Shown here piece after piece: positions 1 through 9,084 of a DNA stretch of 64,000 bases. Origin of the DNA: Pogonophryne albipinna (taxonomy: Eukaryota; Chordata; Actinopteri; Perciformes; Artedidraconidae). The DNA lies in assembly GCA_028583405.1 (NCBI GenBank), contig JAPTMU010000092.1, positions 417,227 through 481,226 of the forward strand. The letters run 5' to 3'. The first letter of the stretch is position 1. Each line of letters opens with the position of its first letter. Under the pieces are notes generated by a model. The model saw nothing but the letters and a program-made list of their open reading frames with translations. It did no database searches and was not told where the DNA came from. Position numbers and translations under genes: made by a program.

Positions 1-958
1 TCCCCTGCCTCCTCCTCTTCCTCCTCTTCCTCCCCCTCTGCCTCCTCCTCCTCCTCCCCTGCTTCCTCCTCTTCCCCTGCCTCCTCCTCTTCCTCCCCCT
101 CTGCCTCCTCCTCCTCCTCCCCTGCTTCCTCCTCTTCCCCTGCCTCCTCCTCTTCCTCCTCTTCCTCCTCTTCCTCCCCTCTTCCTCCCCCTCTGCCTCC
201 TCCTCCTCCTCTTCCCCTGCCTCCTCCTCCTCCCTGCTTCCTCCTCTTCCCCTGCCTTCTCCTCTTCCTCCTCTTCCTCCCCCTCTGCCTCCTCCTCCTC
301 CTCCCCTGCTTCCTCCTCTTCCCCTGCCTCCTCTTCCTCCTCCCCTGCTTCCTCCTCCTCCCCTGCTTCCTCCTCCTCCCCTGCTTCCTCCTCTTCCTCC
401 TCTTCCTCCCCCTCTGCCTCCTCCTCCTCCTCCCCTGCTTCCTCCTCTTCCCCTGCTTCCTCCTCCTCCCCTGCCTCCTCCTCTTCCCCTGCCTCCTCCT
501 CCTCCTCCCCTGCCTCCTCCTCTTCCCCTGCCTCCTCCTCCTCCCCTGCTTCCTCCTCTTCCCCTGCTTCCTCCTCCTCCCCTGCTTCCTCCTCCTCCCC
601 TGCCTCCTCCTCCCCCTCTGCCTCCTCCTCCTCCTCCCCTGCCTCCTCCTCTTCCCCTGCCTCCTCCTCCTCCCCTGCTTCCTCCTCTTCCCCTGCTTCC
701 TCCTCCTCCCCTGCTTCCTCCTCTTCCCCTGCCTCCTCCTCTTCCTCCTCTTCCTCCCCTCCTCTTCCTCCCCTCTTCCTCCCCTCTGCCTCCTCCTCCT
801 CCTCCCCTGCCTCCTCCTCTTCCCCTGCCTCCTCCTCCTCCCCTGCTTCCTCCTCTTCCCCTGCCTCCTCCTCCTCCCCTGCTTCCTCCTCTTCCCCTGC
901 CTCCTCCTCCTCCCCTGCCTCCTCCTCTTCCCCGGCTTCCTCCTCCTCCCCTGCTTCC

Positions 959-999
<41 letters not shown>

Positions 1000-1210
1000 C
1001 ACCTCCTCCCCTGCCTCCTCCTCCTACTCCCCTGCCTCCTCCCCTGCCTCCTCCCCTGCCTCCTCCTCTCCCTCTTCTTCCTCCTCCTTTTCCCCCTCTT
1101 CTTCCTCCTCCTCTTCCTCCTCCTCTTCCTCCTCCTCCTCTTCCTCTCCCTCTTCTTCCTCCTCCTTTTCCTCCTCCTCTTCCTCCCCCTCTTCTTCCTC
1201 CTCCTCCTCC

Positions 1211-1242
<32 letters not shown>

Positions 1243-1243
1243 A
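1..1243. repeat. CT-rich polypyrimidine minisatellite in a phf21a intron
   Basis: The + strand is almost purely C and T, built from irregular alternations of tcctcctcctcttcccctgc-like words. The tract begins before the window. It lies upstream of the AT-hook exon of phf21a, on the coding strand of that gene, so the pre-mRNA would carry a 1.2 kb pyrimidine run. It can be read as poly-Ser/Pro on + or poly-Glu/Gly on -, but there is no splice or homology support for coding. Long homopurine/homopyrimidine tracts can form triplex DNA; that is family knowledge, not shown here. Confidence 0.9.
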
Positions 1244-1370
1244 CACTAGCCAACGAAGACTCCCTTTCTAAGGTATGTCATACAGACTGTGATTGTTTTT
1301 CTCCCCCCTCTCCATCTTTTATTTTTCTTTGTTTTTCCGTCTTTGTTGTTGTCTGTCTCATTTCACCCAG

Positions 1371-1465
1371 GTCGCCCTCCTAAATTCAGCGGTGTCCCGG
1401 AGCGCCCCCCCCCGGCCTCCCCCTCCAGCCCCGTCCGCCCCCCCCCCCTGCCCAGCCCTGGGGAT
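1371..1465 (+). CDS. phf21a: phf21a exon: AT-hook-like and Pro-rich linker
   Basis: A pyrimidine-rich tract ending tttcacccag precedes the exon, and a strong gtaagt donor follows. The exon starts in phase 1: two bases complete the Gly of GRPPK. It then encodes 31 residues rich in Pro and Ser ending PSPGD, which joins in phase to GDIHEDF of the PHD exon. GRPPK is the core of an AT-hook that grips the minor groove of AT-rich DNA. In mammals the PHF21A AT-hook is altered by neuron-specific splicing; nothing here shows whether that applies. The upstream partner exon is not identified. Confidence 0.75.
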
Positions 1466-4400
1466 GTAAGTAACGAGAGGGGGGAGACGAGGGAGAAAAA
1501 ACCCCCTGTCACTCAAACACTTACAGGCCGGCAGCTCCGTCACCTCCACACACATCACTCACTCTGTTGTCTCCATGATTATCATCCACCATGATTTTTA
1601 CTTTCAGCCTTACAAAGTGAACAGCGTCCTGTAGAGCTCACCCCCAAAACCATCATTTATACCTTAGTGACCCCCCAAAACAAACCCTGTGTTTTCTCTC
1701 AGGCCAGTGACCAAGAGTCAGAAGACGTAGAAAGTGGTGTTTAGTTTTACCCTGAGATGGTTCGGGAGGAGGCCGTCATTTCACAGGCTGCGTCCATGAG
1801 GGAGGTCGGTGTAACAACAGCATGTTAGGGGGGTAATAAGGGTCTTATAACAGTGTAATAAGGGTAAAATAGGGGTGCAATAACAGTGTAATATGGGTGT
1901 TGTGTGGGTCTTTAAAAGGTACATTTCACCTGAAAATAATAATAATATTCCACAAAAACTACAATTGGGACACGTGGCTTAAAGGTTACGGTTTATTTCA
2001 GGTTATGGTGAAAATATTGAACAAAAATAGAGAAAACATTTCCTAAAAATGTCTCCAACATGTTAGAAAATAAATCTGTGTGTGAAGTAGAGAGCATCTA
2101 ATGGATACATGAGGTTTCTATTATTGAGCAGGAGTTAGTAAACCGATGTTTCGTGAAGTTTTGCTGTGAATACTTCGGTTGATCTGTTTCTACCAAGCGG
2201 CAAACTCTGGGGAACAGCCGGGACGCCAATACGGAAGTGCCACACACTGCAGTTCATACATGGGCCGCTAGGGACTGGCTGCAGAAAGGAGCAGTCTCCA
2301 TAGACCCCTATGTTAACATGCCCAACTTTACAGCAGAAACAAACATGTTTCTACCCATGGATGCAATAAATATTATTATGGATATAGTTAGATTCCACCT
2401 TCATGATTATGAATCTGTGAGTGAATTGTTTTCTAACACGACCCTTTTATTTATATTAGGTCTTAAAGTTTTTGCATAAATTAGGGCGTGGTCACTTTGA
2501 TGGACACGTACATGCCTCACTGTCAGCTAACAGCAACTTGTCCACTCTGCTAGGCTACAACCATAGAGGCTACAACGTTAGTTAGTCATAGTACTGTACT
2601 TGACCCTTTAGCTTTAGCCGTGTTCGTGGTGATTGTGCCTCTTAGGGAATATTGTTACAAATACCAGACAATTAAAATATCGTGCTGTGCGCTTGAATGT
2701 ACTAACAGAACTTCCAAGAAGTCTAAAATGATAATATTATACATGTTAACCCCGTTCGCAGGTGTTTGTGTGCTTGGTAGCTTAGCTTGTTATGTAGCTT
2801 ATTAGCCAGCTAAGGACGTAACCCTTTATGCATACATATACATTTTAGTTTATGATTCAGCCTTGGGTAAGACTTGTATAGTCTATGGCTATGACGCCCA
2901 TAATGCTAAACGGGAGCAAATGTTAATAGGGGACCCAATTATCCCAGTGGTGGCCGCCGGAGCTAACGGAGCCGCAGGGGGCTAGCTCCAGCCGGCGTCC
3001 CGGAGCTAGCCCACTGCGGCTCCGTTAGGTCCGGGCGGTGGAGTCCGTCTTTTCTCAACGTGTGAATGACAAGCATTAAGAATAACAAAATATAGATAAT
3101 TCTCTTGCAGATTGTCTCATTTGATTATGAATGTAACGTTTATATAGGGGAACTACACTGTTAGCAGTAACTTGGTATGCATGTATTTCATGTTAGCTTA
3201 GCTTCTTAGCCTGAGCTAGCTCTGTTTACTTCCAGTTCGGAGGCAGCAGGTCCCGGCTCGGCTCCGCCTCTTTGACCTTATTTGGAGCAGGCGGGATTAG
3301 ACTCTGACGTCACAGTCGAGCCGTTAGTGGCCGACTCCGCCTACTAAGGGCTTCACGGCAACTCTGCAGAATCCTATGGGTGACGTCACGGACACTACGT
3401 CCATTATACAGTCTATGGTTTCTACGTGTTTTGACTCTTGACTCATGGCTGAGTTCACGTTGAGAGGAACTGAGTTCACGTTGAGAGGAACGGAGTTCAC
3501 GTTGAGAGGAACTGAAACACAGGATGTTTTTGGGGGTGTTCCCCTCTAATCACCACTCAGAACACATTCTAACCCCCAGTAACCCTCTGTGTGGGCTCAG
3601 ACTAAACACACGTGTATCACATGTCCATGAGATATTAAACTACACCTCATGGTGCCCCCCCGGCCGCTGCGTGGTGGGGCTACGCTGGAAACTGATTGGT
3701 CCAATTCTTCCTCACAGGGAGACATCCATGAGGATTTCTGCACTGTGTGCAGACGCAGTGGCCAGTTGCTCATGTGCGACACGTGTTCTCGTGTTTTTCA
3801 CCTGGACTGCCTGGACCCCCCCCTGAAAACCATTCCTAAAGGCATGTGGATCTGTCCCAAGTGTCAAGATCAGGTAACCACAGCAACCGTGACTGATCCC
3901 GGGTCAGAACCAGAGCCCCGCTGCAGAGCTCAGGCTCCGGCACACCTCCGTCAGAACACCACGCGTTAGGTTAGGGTGAAGAATCACGTGGATACTATGA
4001 AGGGTCAGGTGTTAGGGTGGAGAGTTAGGTGTTAGGGTGGAGGGTCAGGTGTTAGGGTGGAGAGTCAGGTGTTAGGGTGGAGGGTCAGGTGTTAGGGTGG
4101 AGAGTTAGGTGTTAGGGTGGAGAGTTAGATGTTAGGGTGGAGAGTTAGGTGTTAGGGTGGAGAGTCAGGTGTTAGGGTGGAGGGTCAGGTGTTAGGGTGG
4201 AGGGTCAGGTGTTAGGGTGGAGAGTTAGGTGTTAGGGTGGAGAGTCAGGTGTTAGGGTGGAGAGTTAGGTGTTAGGGTGGAGAGTCAGGTGTTAGGTTGG
4301 ATGGTCAGGTGTTAGGTTGGAGGGTCAGGTGTTAGGGTGGAGGGTCAGGTGTTAGGGTGGAGGGTCAGGTGTTAGGGTGGAGAGTCAGGTGTTAGGGTGG

Positions 4401-7400
4401 AGAGTTAGGGTGGAGCGTCAGGTGTTAGGGTGGAGGGTCAGGTGTTAGGGTGGAGAGTCAGGTGTTAGGGTGGAGAGTCAGGTGTTAGGGTGGAGGGTCA
4501 GGTGTTAGGGTGGAGAGTCAGGTGTTAGGGTGGAGGGTCAGATGTTAGGGTGGAGAGTCAGGTGTTAGGGTGGAGAGTCAGGTGTTAGGGTGGAGGGTCA
4601 GGTGTTAGGTTGGAGAGTTAGGGTGGAGAGTCAGGTGTTAGGGTGGAGAGTTAGGGTGGAAGGTCAGGTGTTAGGGTGGAGAGTTAGGGTGGAAGGTCAG
4701 GTGTTAGGGTGGAGAGTCAGGTGTTAGGGTGGAGTGTTAGGGTGGAGGGTCAGGTGTTAGGGTGGAGAGTCAGGTGTTAGGGTGGAGAGTCAGGTGTTAG
4801 GGTGGAGGGTCAGGTGTTAGGTTGGAGAGTTAGGGTGGAGAGTCAGGTGTTAGGGTGGAGAGTTAGGGTGGAAGGTCAGGTGTTAGGGTGGAGAGTCAGG
4901 TGTTAGGGTGGAGAGTCAGGTGTTAGGGTGGAGAGTCAGGTGTTAGGGTGGAGGGTCAGGTGTTAGGGTGGAAGGTGAGGTCAGGTGTTAGGTTGGAGAG
5001 TCAGGTGTTAGGGTGGAGAGTCAGGTGTTAGGGTGGAGGGTCAGGTGTTAGGTTGGAGAGTTAGGGTGGAGAGTCAGGTGTTAGGGTGGAGAGTCAGGTG
5101 CTAGGGTGGAGGGTCAGGTGTTAGGGTGGAGGGTCAGGTGTTAGGGTGGAAGGTCAGGTGTTAGGTTGGAGAGTCAGGTGTTAGGGTGGAGAGTCAGGTG
5201 CTAGGGTGGAGGGTCAGGTGTTAGGGTGGAGGGTCAGGTGTTAGGGTGGAAGGTGAGGTCAGGTGTTAGGTTGGAGAGTCAGGTGTTAGGGTGGAGGGTC
5301 AGGTGTTAGGGTGGAGAGTCAGGTGCTAGGGTGGAGGGTCAGGTGTTAGGGTGGAAGGTCAGGTCAGGTGTTAGGTTGGAGAGTCAGGTGTTAGGGTGGA
5401 GAGTCAGGTGCTAGGGTGGAGGGTCAGGTGTTAGGGTGGAGGGTCAGGTGTTAGGGTGGAAGGTCAGGTCAGGTGTTAGGTTGGAGAGTCAGGTGTTAGG
5501 GTGGAGAGTCAGGTGCTAGGGTGGAGGGTCAGGTGTTAGGGTGGAGGGTCAGGTGTTAGGGTGGAGGGTCAGGTGTTAGGGTGGAAGGTCAGGTGTTAGG
5601 GTGGAGGGTCAGGTGTTAGGGTGGAGGGTCAGGTGTTAGGGTGGAGAGTCAGGTGTTAGGGTGGAGGGTCAGGTGTTACGGCCCGTCCACACGGCGGCAT
5701 GCGTTGAATCTTCAACGCATGCCGCCGGTTCACTTTGAATGGGGTGACGTCACGCTTCGCCGAACTGCATTGTGGGAGCGTCGCTACGCGTTGCTCGCTG
5801 CAAAATTTGAGCAATGTTCAACTTTTGAAGCTTCGGCGGAAGCGTCAGCCAATCGAATCATATGCCAGTACAAGCTCTAGCCAATCAAACCGCGTGCTTG
5901 TGTGTCTGGGGCGGGAGATTCATGTGATTGGTTGTTGGTCGAGTTTCAGACACACCCGCCAGCAAGATTTAACGCACGCCGCTGTGTGGACGGGCCGTTA
6001 GGGTGGAGGGTCAGGTGTTAGGGTGGAGGGTCAGGTGTTGGGGTGGAGGGTCAGGTGTTGGGGTGGAGGGTCAGGTGTTAGGGTGGAGGGTCAGGTGTTA
6101 GGGTGGAGGGTCAGGTGTTAGGGTGGAGGGTCAGGTGTTAGGGTGGAAGGTCAGGTGTTAGGGTGGAGGGTCAGGTGTTGGGGTGGAGGGTCAGGTGTTG
6201 GGGTGGAGGGTCAGGTGTTAAGTTGGAGGGTCAGGTGTTGGGGTGGAGGGTCAGGTGTTGGGGTGGAGGGTCAGGTGTTAGGGTGGAGGGTCAGGTGTTA
6301 GGGTGGAGGGTCAGGTGTTAGGGTGGAGGGTCAGGTGTTAGGGTGGAAGGTCAGGTGTTGGGGTGGAGGGTCAGGTGTTGGGGTGGAGTGTTAGGGTGGA
6401 GGGTCAGGTGTTGGGGTGGAGTGTTAGGGTGGAGGGTCAGTTGTTGGGGTGGAGGGTCAGGTGTTGGGGTGGAGGGTCAGGTGTTAAGGTGGAGGGTCAG
6501 GTTTTAGGGTGGAGGGTCAGGTGTTAGGGTGGAGGGTCAGGTGTTAGGGTGGAGGGTCAGGTGTTAGGGTGGAGGGTCAGGTGTTAGGTTGGAGGGTCAG
6601 GTGTTAGGTTGGAGAGTTAGGTGTTAGGGTGGAGGGTCAGGTGTTAGGGTGGAGGGTCAGGTTTTAGGGTGGAGGGTCAGGTGTTAGGGTGGAGGGTCAG
6701 GTGTTAGGGTGGAGGGTCAGGTGTTAGGGTGGAGGGTCAGGTGTTAGGGTGGAGGGTCAGGTGTGTTGAGCTGTAAATTGTGTGATTTCACATGCTAAGA
6801 AAGATAAATTGAGTCAGCTATATCTGCTGCGTTACGTCCACTGAGTTTATACAGCACGGTATAACGAGGTTAAAGTTTATTTATTCGGCGAGGGTAATTT
6901 AAACTGATGTTCGCATGCCCTTGTGATGGTCCTGGCGGTCACAGTTCACAGCGTCCTCTTTAAAGAAGGGTCTCACGGAGGAGGTGGGCCCCAGCCTGGA
7001 GCTCTGCACTCAGACCCTCATCAAGGCCAGAGACAATCAGAGCCACTTAGCTGTACTGTAAAATCTGCTGTCTGAACTTTAGGACTGTTCAATCCTTTGT
7101 AAGCATACACATGATGCAGTATTGTTTTTTTGTGCTTCTGTCCCATTCATTGTGTCAGTACAGATCTCACACCCATCCACTCCATTGCTTCCCCTTGTTT
7201 CAGCCTCACCACCGCAGGGTGGTGGATAGATTTATTTCCTTCCAATCTTTTCCACATCTCTGCCTCTTTGACAACTGCCAGCTTCTCTTTGCAGATCCTG
7301 AAGAAAGAAGAAGCCATTCCCTGGCCTGGCACTCTGGCTATTGTTCACTCCTACATCGCCTACAAAGAAGGTGACGATTCTTTGACTCTCTCCGACATCG

Positions 7401-9084
7401 GCCGGGAAGAATGCTAATACTTTGAGAAACCAACATCATTAACGCAAACTGTGGCCATATCACTATGCAGTAATGTTTAAACAGACCAGACTGAAATGGA
7501 GTCACAGGGTTCAATCTAACAAAGTTGGTTGATTAATTTGAAAATGTAGAGATACCTCTAAACAGGTACATGATTTCTTGTAGTGAGACCTGTGGGTTTC
7601 GTAAATAGAGTGTTTTGTCTTCTGCAAATAAACAAAACATCTTATCGTAGTGTATTGGACACGTTTTCATTCTGGCTGAGTTCAGTCAACAATAACAACA
7701 ACAGTTACCAGCTAATATTTTGGGGGAATATAACGTATTCCTTGACTAGTTTTGGTTTTCCTTTGACTGAGATTCAAATAAAATGGCCAAACTTCTAGTT
7801 AACTAAAAACAAAAAGAATGATAGAAACTACAGAGGACATTTGAGATGAGCCGTTGTGTTTTGTGTGCTGCAGCTAAAGAAGAGGAGAAACTGAAGCTGA
7901 TGAAGTGGAGTTCTGAACTGAAGCTGGAGCGAGAGCAGCTGGAGCTCAGAGTCAAACAGCTCAGCAACTCCGTAACGGTAAGAAACAAACAGCTTCAAAA
8001 CTACAAAGAAACAACTAAAAAACTGTAAGAGCACATCATTATGTGATATGCTTACCAGGCTTACATTATTATGTAAAGGCTCTCAGTTTAGAGGCATCTT
8101 CTGAAACCCCTGAAGAATATTCTATTTTCTGGGGCACATCATTTTTTTTAAGTTTAAGAATCCGTGGTGTAAGAATGTGTTCTCTCTCTCTCCCATCAGA
8201 AATGCATGGAGACCAAAAACACGATCCTGGCTCGGCAGAAAGACATGCACCTGTCTCTGGAGAAGGTCAAGCACCTGATCCGCCTCATCCAAGCCTTCAA
8301 CTTCAACCAGGCTCTGAAGGAGGACGTCCAGGAGTCTGCTGCCACCGTCTCTGAAGCTGCACCAGAAGCAAACTCTGTGGAGAAAGTGAAGGCTGAGAGC
8401 TCCTCCTCCACCCCCAACACCACCACCCCCAACACCACCACCACCAACAGCAGTAACAGTAACACTGGTGGAGACGAGAAAGCAGAGCAGCCCGGAGCGT
8501 CAGGGAACATCCAGGCAGCCGGAAACACCGAGAGCATGGCTGTCGTAGAGGCTACAGAGATAACAGCAGATAACAGCCCTACTGGAGGGACGGGGATCCA
8601 GGCAGGTGATGGTTCAGGGGGAGTGGGGGAGGTTGGGGCGGGGGGTGAGGCTGTGGGAGGCGGTGATTTACCCTCTAACCTTCAGACGGAGGTTGTTTCC
8701 GACCCTGAGACTGAGATGGTCGACCTTCCTGCTCCTTCGGGGGTCTCAACTGTCATTTCAACAGTCGTCTCAACGGTCGCAACCACCAACGGTACAAACG
8801 GGACGTCCGATCCTCCGGGCAAAGACCCCCGGAGCCCCGAACACAAGAGCCCTGACCCCCGGAGCCCTGAACACAAGAGCCCTGACCCCCGGAGCCCAGA
8901 GGGAACCTGCACCACCAACAGCTTCTCTGAGAACAAGATGTCTGGCGTCACCCCTCCAGAGACGGCGGTGGAGAAGAAGCAGGAGGAGATCAGCGATGAC
9001 AGCAGCAACAACAACAACAAAACCTCAGAACCCTCCCAGCATTCTTTGCCAGCTCTCGTCAGCAGTTTGGACAATAAGAAGTAA
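1371..9084 (+). CDS. phf21a: phf21a (BHC80), 3' half: AT-hook, PHD finger, coiled coil and C-terminus
   Basis: Five exons join in phase: 1371-1465, 3718-3873, 7295-7370, 7874-7977, 8200-9084 (stop). The predicted order is AT-hook-like GRPPK, Pro-rich linker, C4HC3 PHD finger, the [20 protein letters not shown] block, a charged coiled coil, and a Ser/Thr/Pro-rich tail. This follows vertebrate PHF21A closely. PHF21B is excluded because its PHD finger and following block differ strongly. PHF21A is a nuclear subunit of the LSD1-CoREST complex, and its PHD finger reads histone H3 unmethylated at lysine 4 (known for the family). The 5' exons lie before the window. The C-terminal tail is much longer than I recall for mammals. 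Teleosts may carry two copies; which one this is cannot be told. The splice sites are my reading of ag/gt signals and reading phase. Confidence 0.93.
1466..3717 (+). other. phf21a intron with an interspersed-repeat candidate
   Basis: No coding exon is seen. About 2190-3425 has features of a repeated teleost element: a phrase on the first-person pattern of shared repeats (ccatagacccctatgttaac near 2300) and an ending acagtctatgg, plus a strong internal hairpin. No clear terminal inverted repeats or target duplication could be found, so the class is unknown. Around 3450-3510 there are three copies of a short ttcacgttgagaggaac repeat. Confidence 0.4.
2953..3038. repeat. Long imperfect palindrome (stem-loop)
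   Basis: ggagctaacggagccgcag at 2959-2977 pairs with 3014-3032 with one mismatch, and an inner arm gggctagctcc (2979-2989) pairs perfectly with 3003-3013. The outer bases ccgccgg/ccgggcgg extend the stem. The loop is about 13 nt. It lies in a phf21a intron, inside the candidate interspersed repeat. Confidence 0.8.
3718..3873 (+). CDS. phf21a: phf21a exon: PHD finger
   Basis: Exactly 52 codons, phase 0 at both ends, with acceptor ttcctcacag and donor gtaacc. All eight zinc ligands of a C4HC3 PHD finger are present within the exon product: Cys8, Cys11, Cys20, Cys23, His28, Cys31, Cys46 and Cys49. The [16 protein letters not shown] core and the [16 protein letters not shown] end match the PHF21A type, which binds the H3 tail when lysine 4 is unmethylated. 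A single exon carries the whole domain. Confidence 0.96.
4000..6766. repeat. 20-bp G-rich minisatellite in a phf21a intron
   Basis: The unit is gtgttagggtggagggtcag with frequent gagggt/gagagt variants, and some units are shortened. There are well over 100 copies, between the PHD-finger exon and the next exon. The + strand is the coding strand of phf21a, so the transcript is G-rich, with GGG and GG runs spaced in a way compatible with G-quadruplexes. The unit contains ttaggg but not tandem telomere repeats. The array is interrupted once, by the element at 5679-5997. The two sides differ: the left side is rich in gagagtcag units, the right side in gagggtcag. Confidence 0.97.
5679..5997. mobile_element. 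319-bp MITE inserted in the 20-bp minisatellite
   Basis: The terminal inverted repeats are about 21 bp with one mismatch: acggcccgtccacacggcggc at the left and its complement at the right. A TTA duplication flanks the element (5676-5678 and 5998-6000). Removing the element and one TTA restores a normal minisatellite unit exactly, so the boundaries are firm. The element has no transposase and contains an internal palindrome near its left end (gttgaatcttcaac, then gcatgccgcc). A 3-bp TTA target fits PIF/Harbinger-type transposition, but the superfamily is not certain from the termini alone. Confidence 0.88.
7295..7370 (+). CDS. phf21a: phf21a exon: [20 protein letters not shown] block
   Basis: 76 bases, with acceptor ttctctttgcag and donor gtgacg. 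It encodes [12 protein letters not shown], then [13 protein letters not shown], and one extra base that is completed by the next exon (Ala). This block directly follows the PHD finger in vertebrate PHF21A and is highly conserved there. The donor could instead be placed a few bases earlier, but only this position keeps the frame into KEEEKLKL. Confidence 0.93.
7371..7873 (+). other. phf21a intron, no other feature
   Basis: Ordinary intronic sequence between two confirmed exons. It is AT-rich, with no repeat, RNA gene or conserved frame recognised. The next intron, 7978-8199, is likewise unremarkable. Confidence 0.7.
7874..7977 (+). CDS. phf21a: phf21a exon: coiled coil, first part
   Basis: 104 bases, with acceptor tgtgtgctgcag and donor gtaaga. 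Two bases finish the shared Ala codon, then 34 codons begin [16 protein letters not shown] and end VKQLSNSVT in phase 0. The Lys/Glu/Leu heptad-like pattern fits the C-terminal coiled coil of PHF21A, a protein-interaction segment. It continues without interruption into the terminal exon. Confidence 0.93.
8200..9084 (+). CDS. phf21a: phf21a terminal exon: coiled coil end and long Ser/Thr/Pro-rich tail
   Basis: The exon starts after tctctctcccatcag with [16 protein letters not shown], completing the coiled coil at about IRLIQ. It runs 294 codons to taa at 9082-9084. The tail is low complexity: Thr/Asn runs near 8410-8465, a Gly-rich stretch near 8580-8665, Val/Ser/Thr repeats near 8740-8790, and a 30-bp coding repeat at about 8820-8900 giving two copies of [10 protein letters not shown] plus a partial third. 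From memory, the mammalian equivalent is well under half this length, so the tail looks expanded. The frame stays open and preserves SP motifs, so it is probably translated. Confidence 0.92.
   Translation, partial: KCMETKNTILARQKDMHLSLEKVKHLIRLIQAFNFNQALKEDVQESAATVSEAAPEANSVEKVKAESSSSTPNTTTPNTTTTNSSNSNTGGDEKAEQPGASGNIQAAGNTESMAVVEATEITADNSPTGGTGIQAGDGSGGVGEVGAGGEAVGGGDLPSNLQTEVVSDPETEMVDLPAPSGVSTVISTVVSTVATTNGTNGTSDPPGKDPRSPEHKSPDPRSPEHKSPDPRSPEGTCTTNSFSENKMSGVTPPETAVEKKQEEISDDSSNNNNKTSEPSQHSLPALVSSLDNKK

Noticed and set aside
1214..1272. Possible exon ending SLANEDSLSK-like before a gtatgt donor
   Set aside because: The frame that is open ends in phase 0, but the next acceptor (1371) needs phase 1, where a taa stop precedes the donor. 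No homology was recognised.
4000..6766. Interstitial telomere repeat because of ttaggg
   Set aside because: ttaggg occurs once per 20-bp unit and is not tandem; it is a minisatellite.
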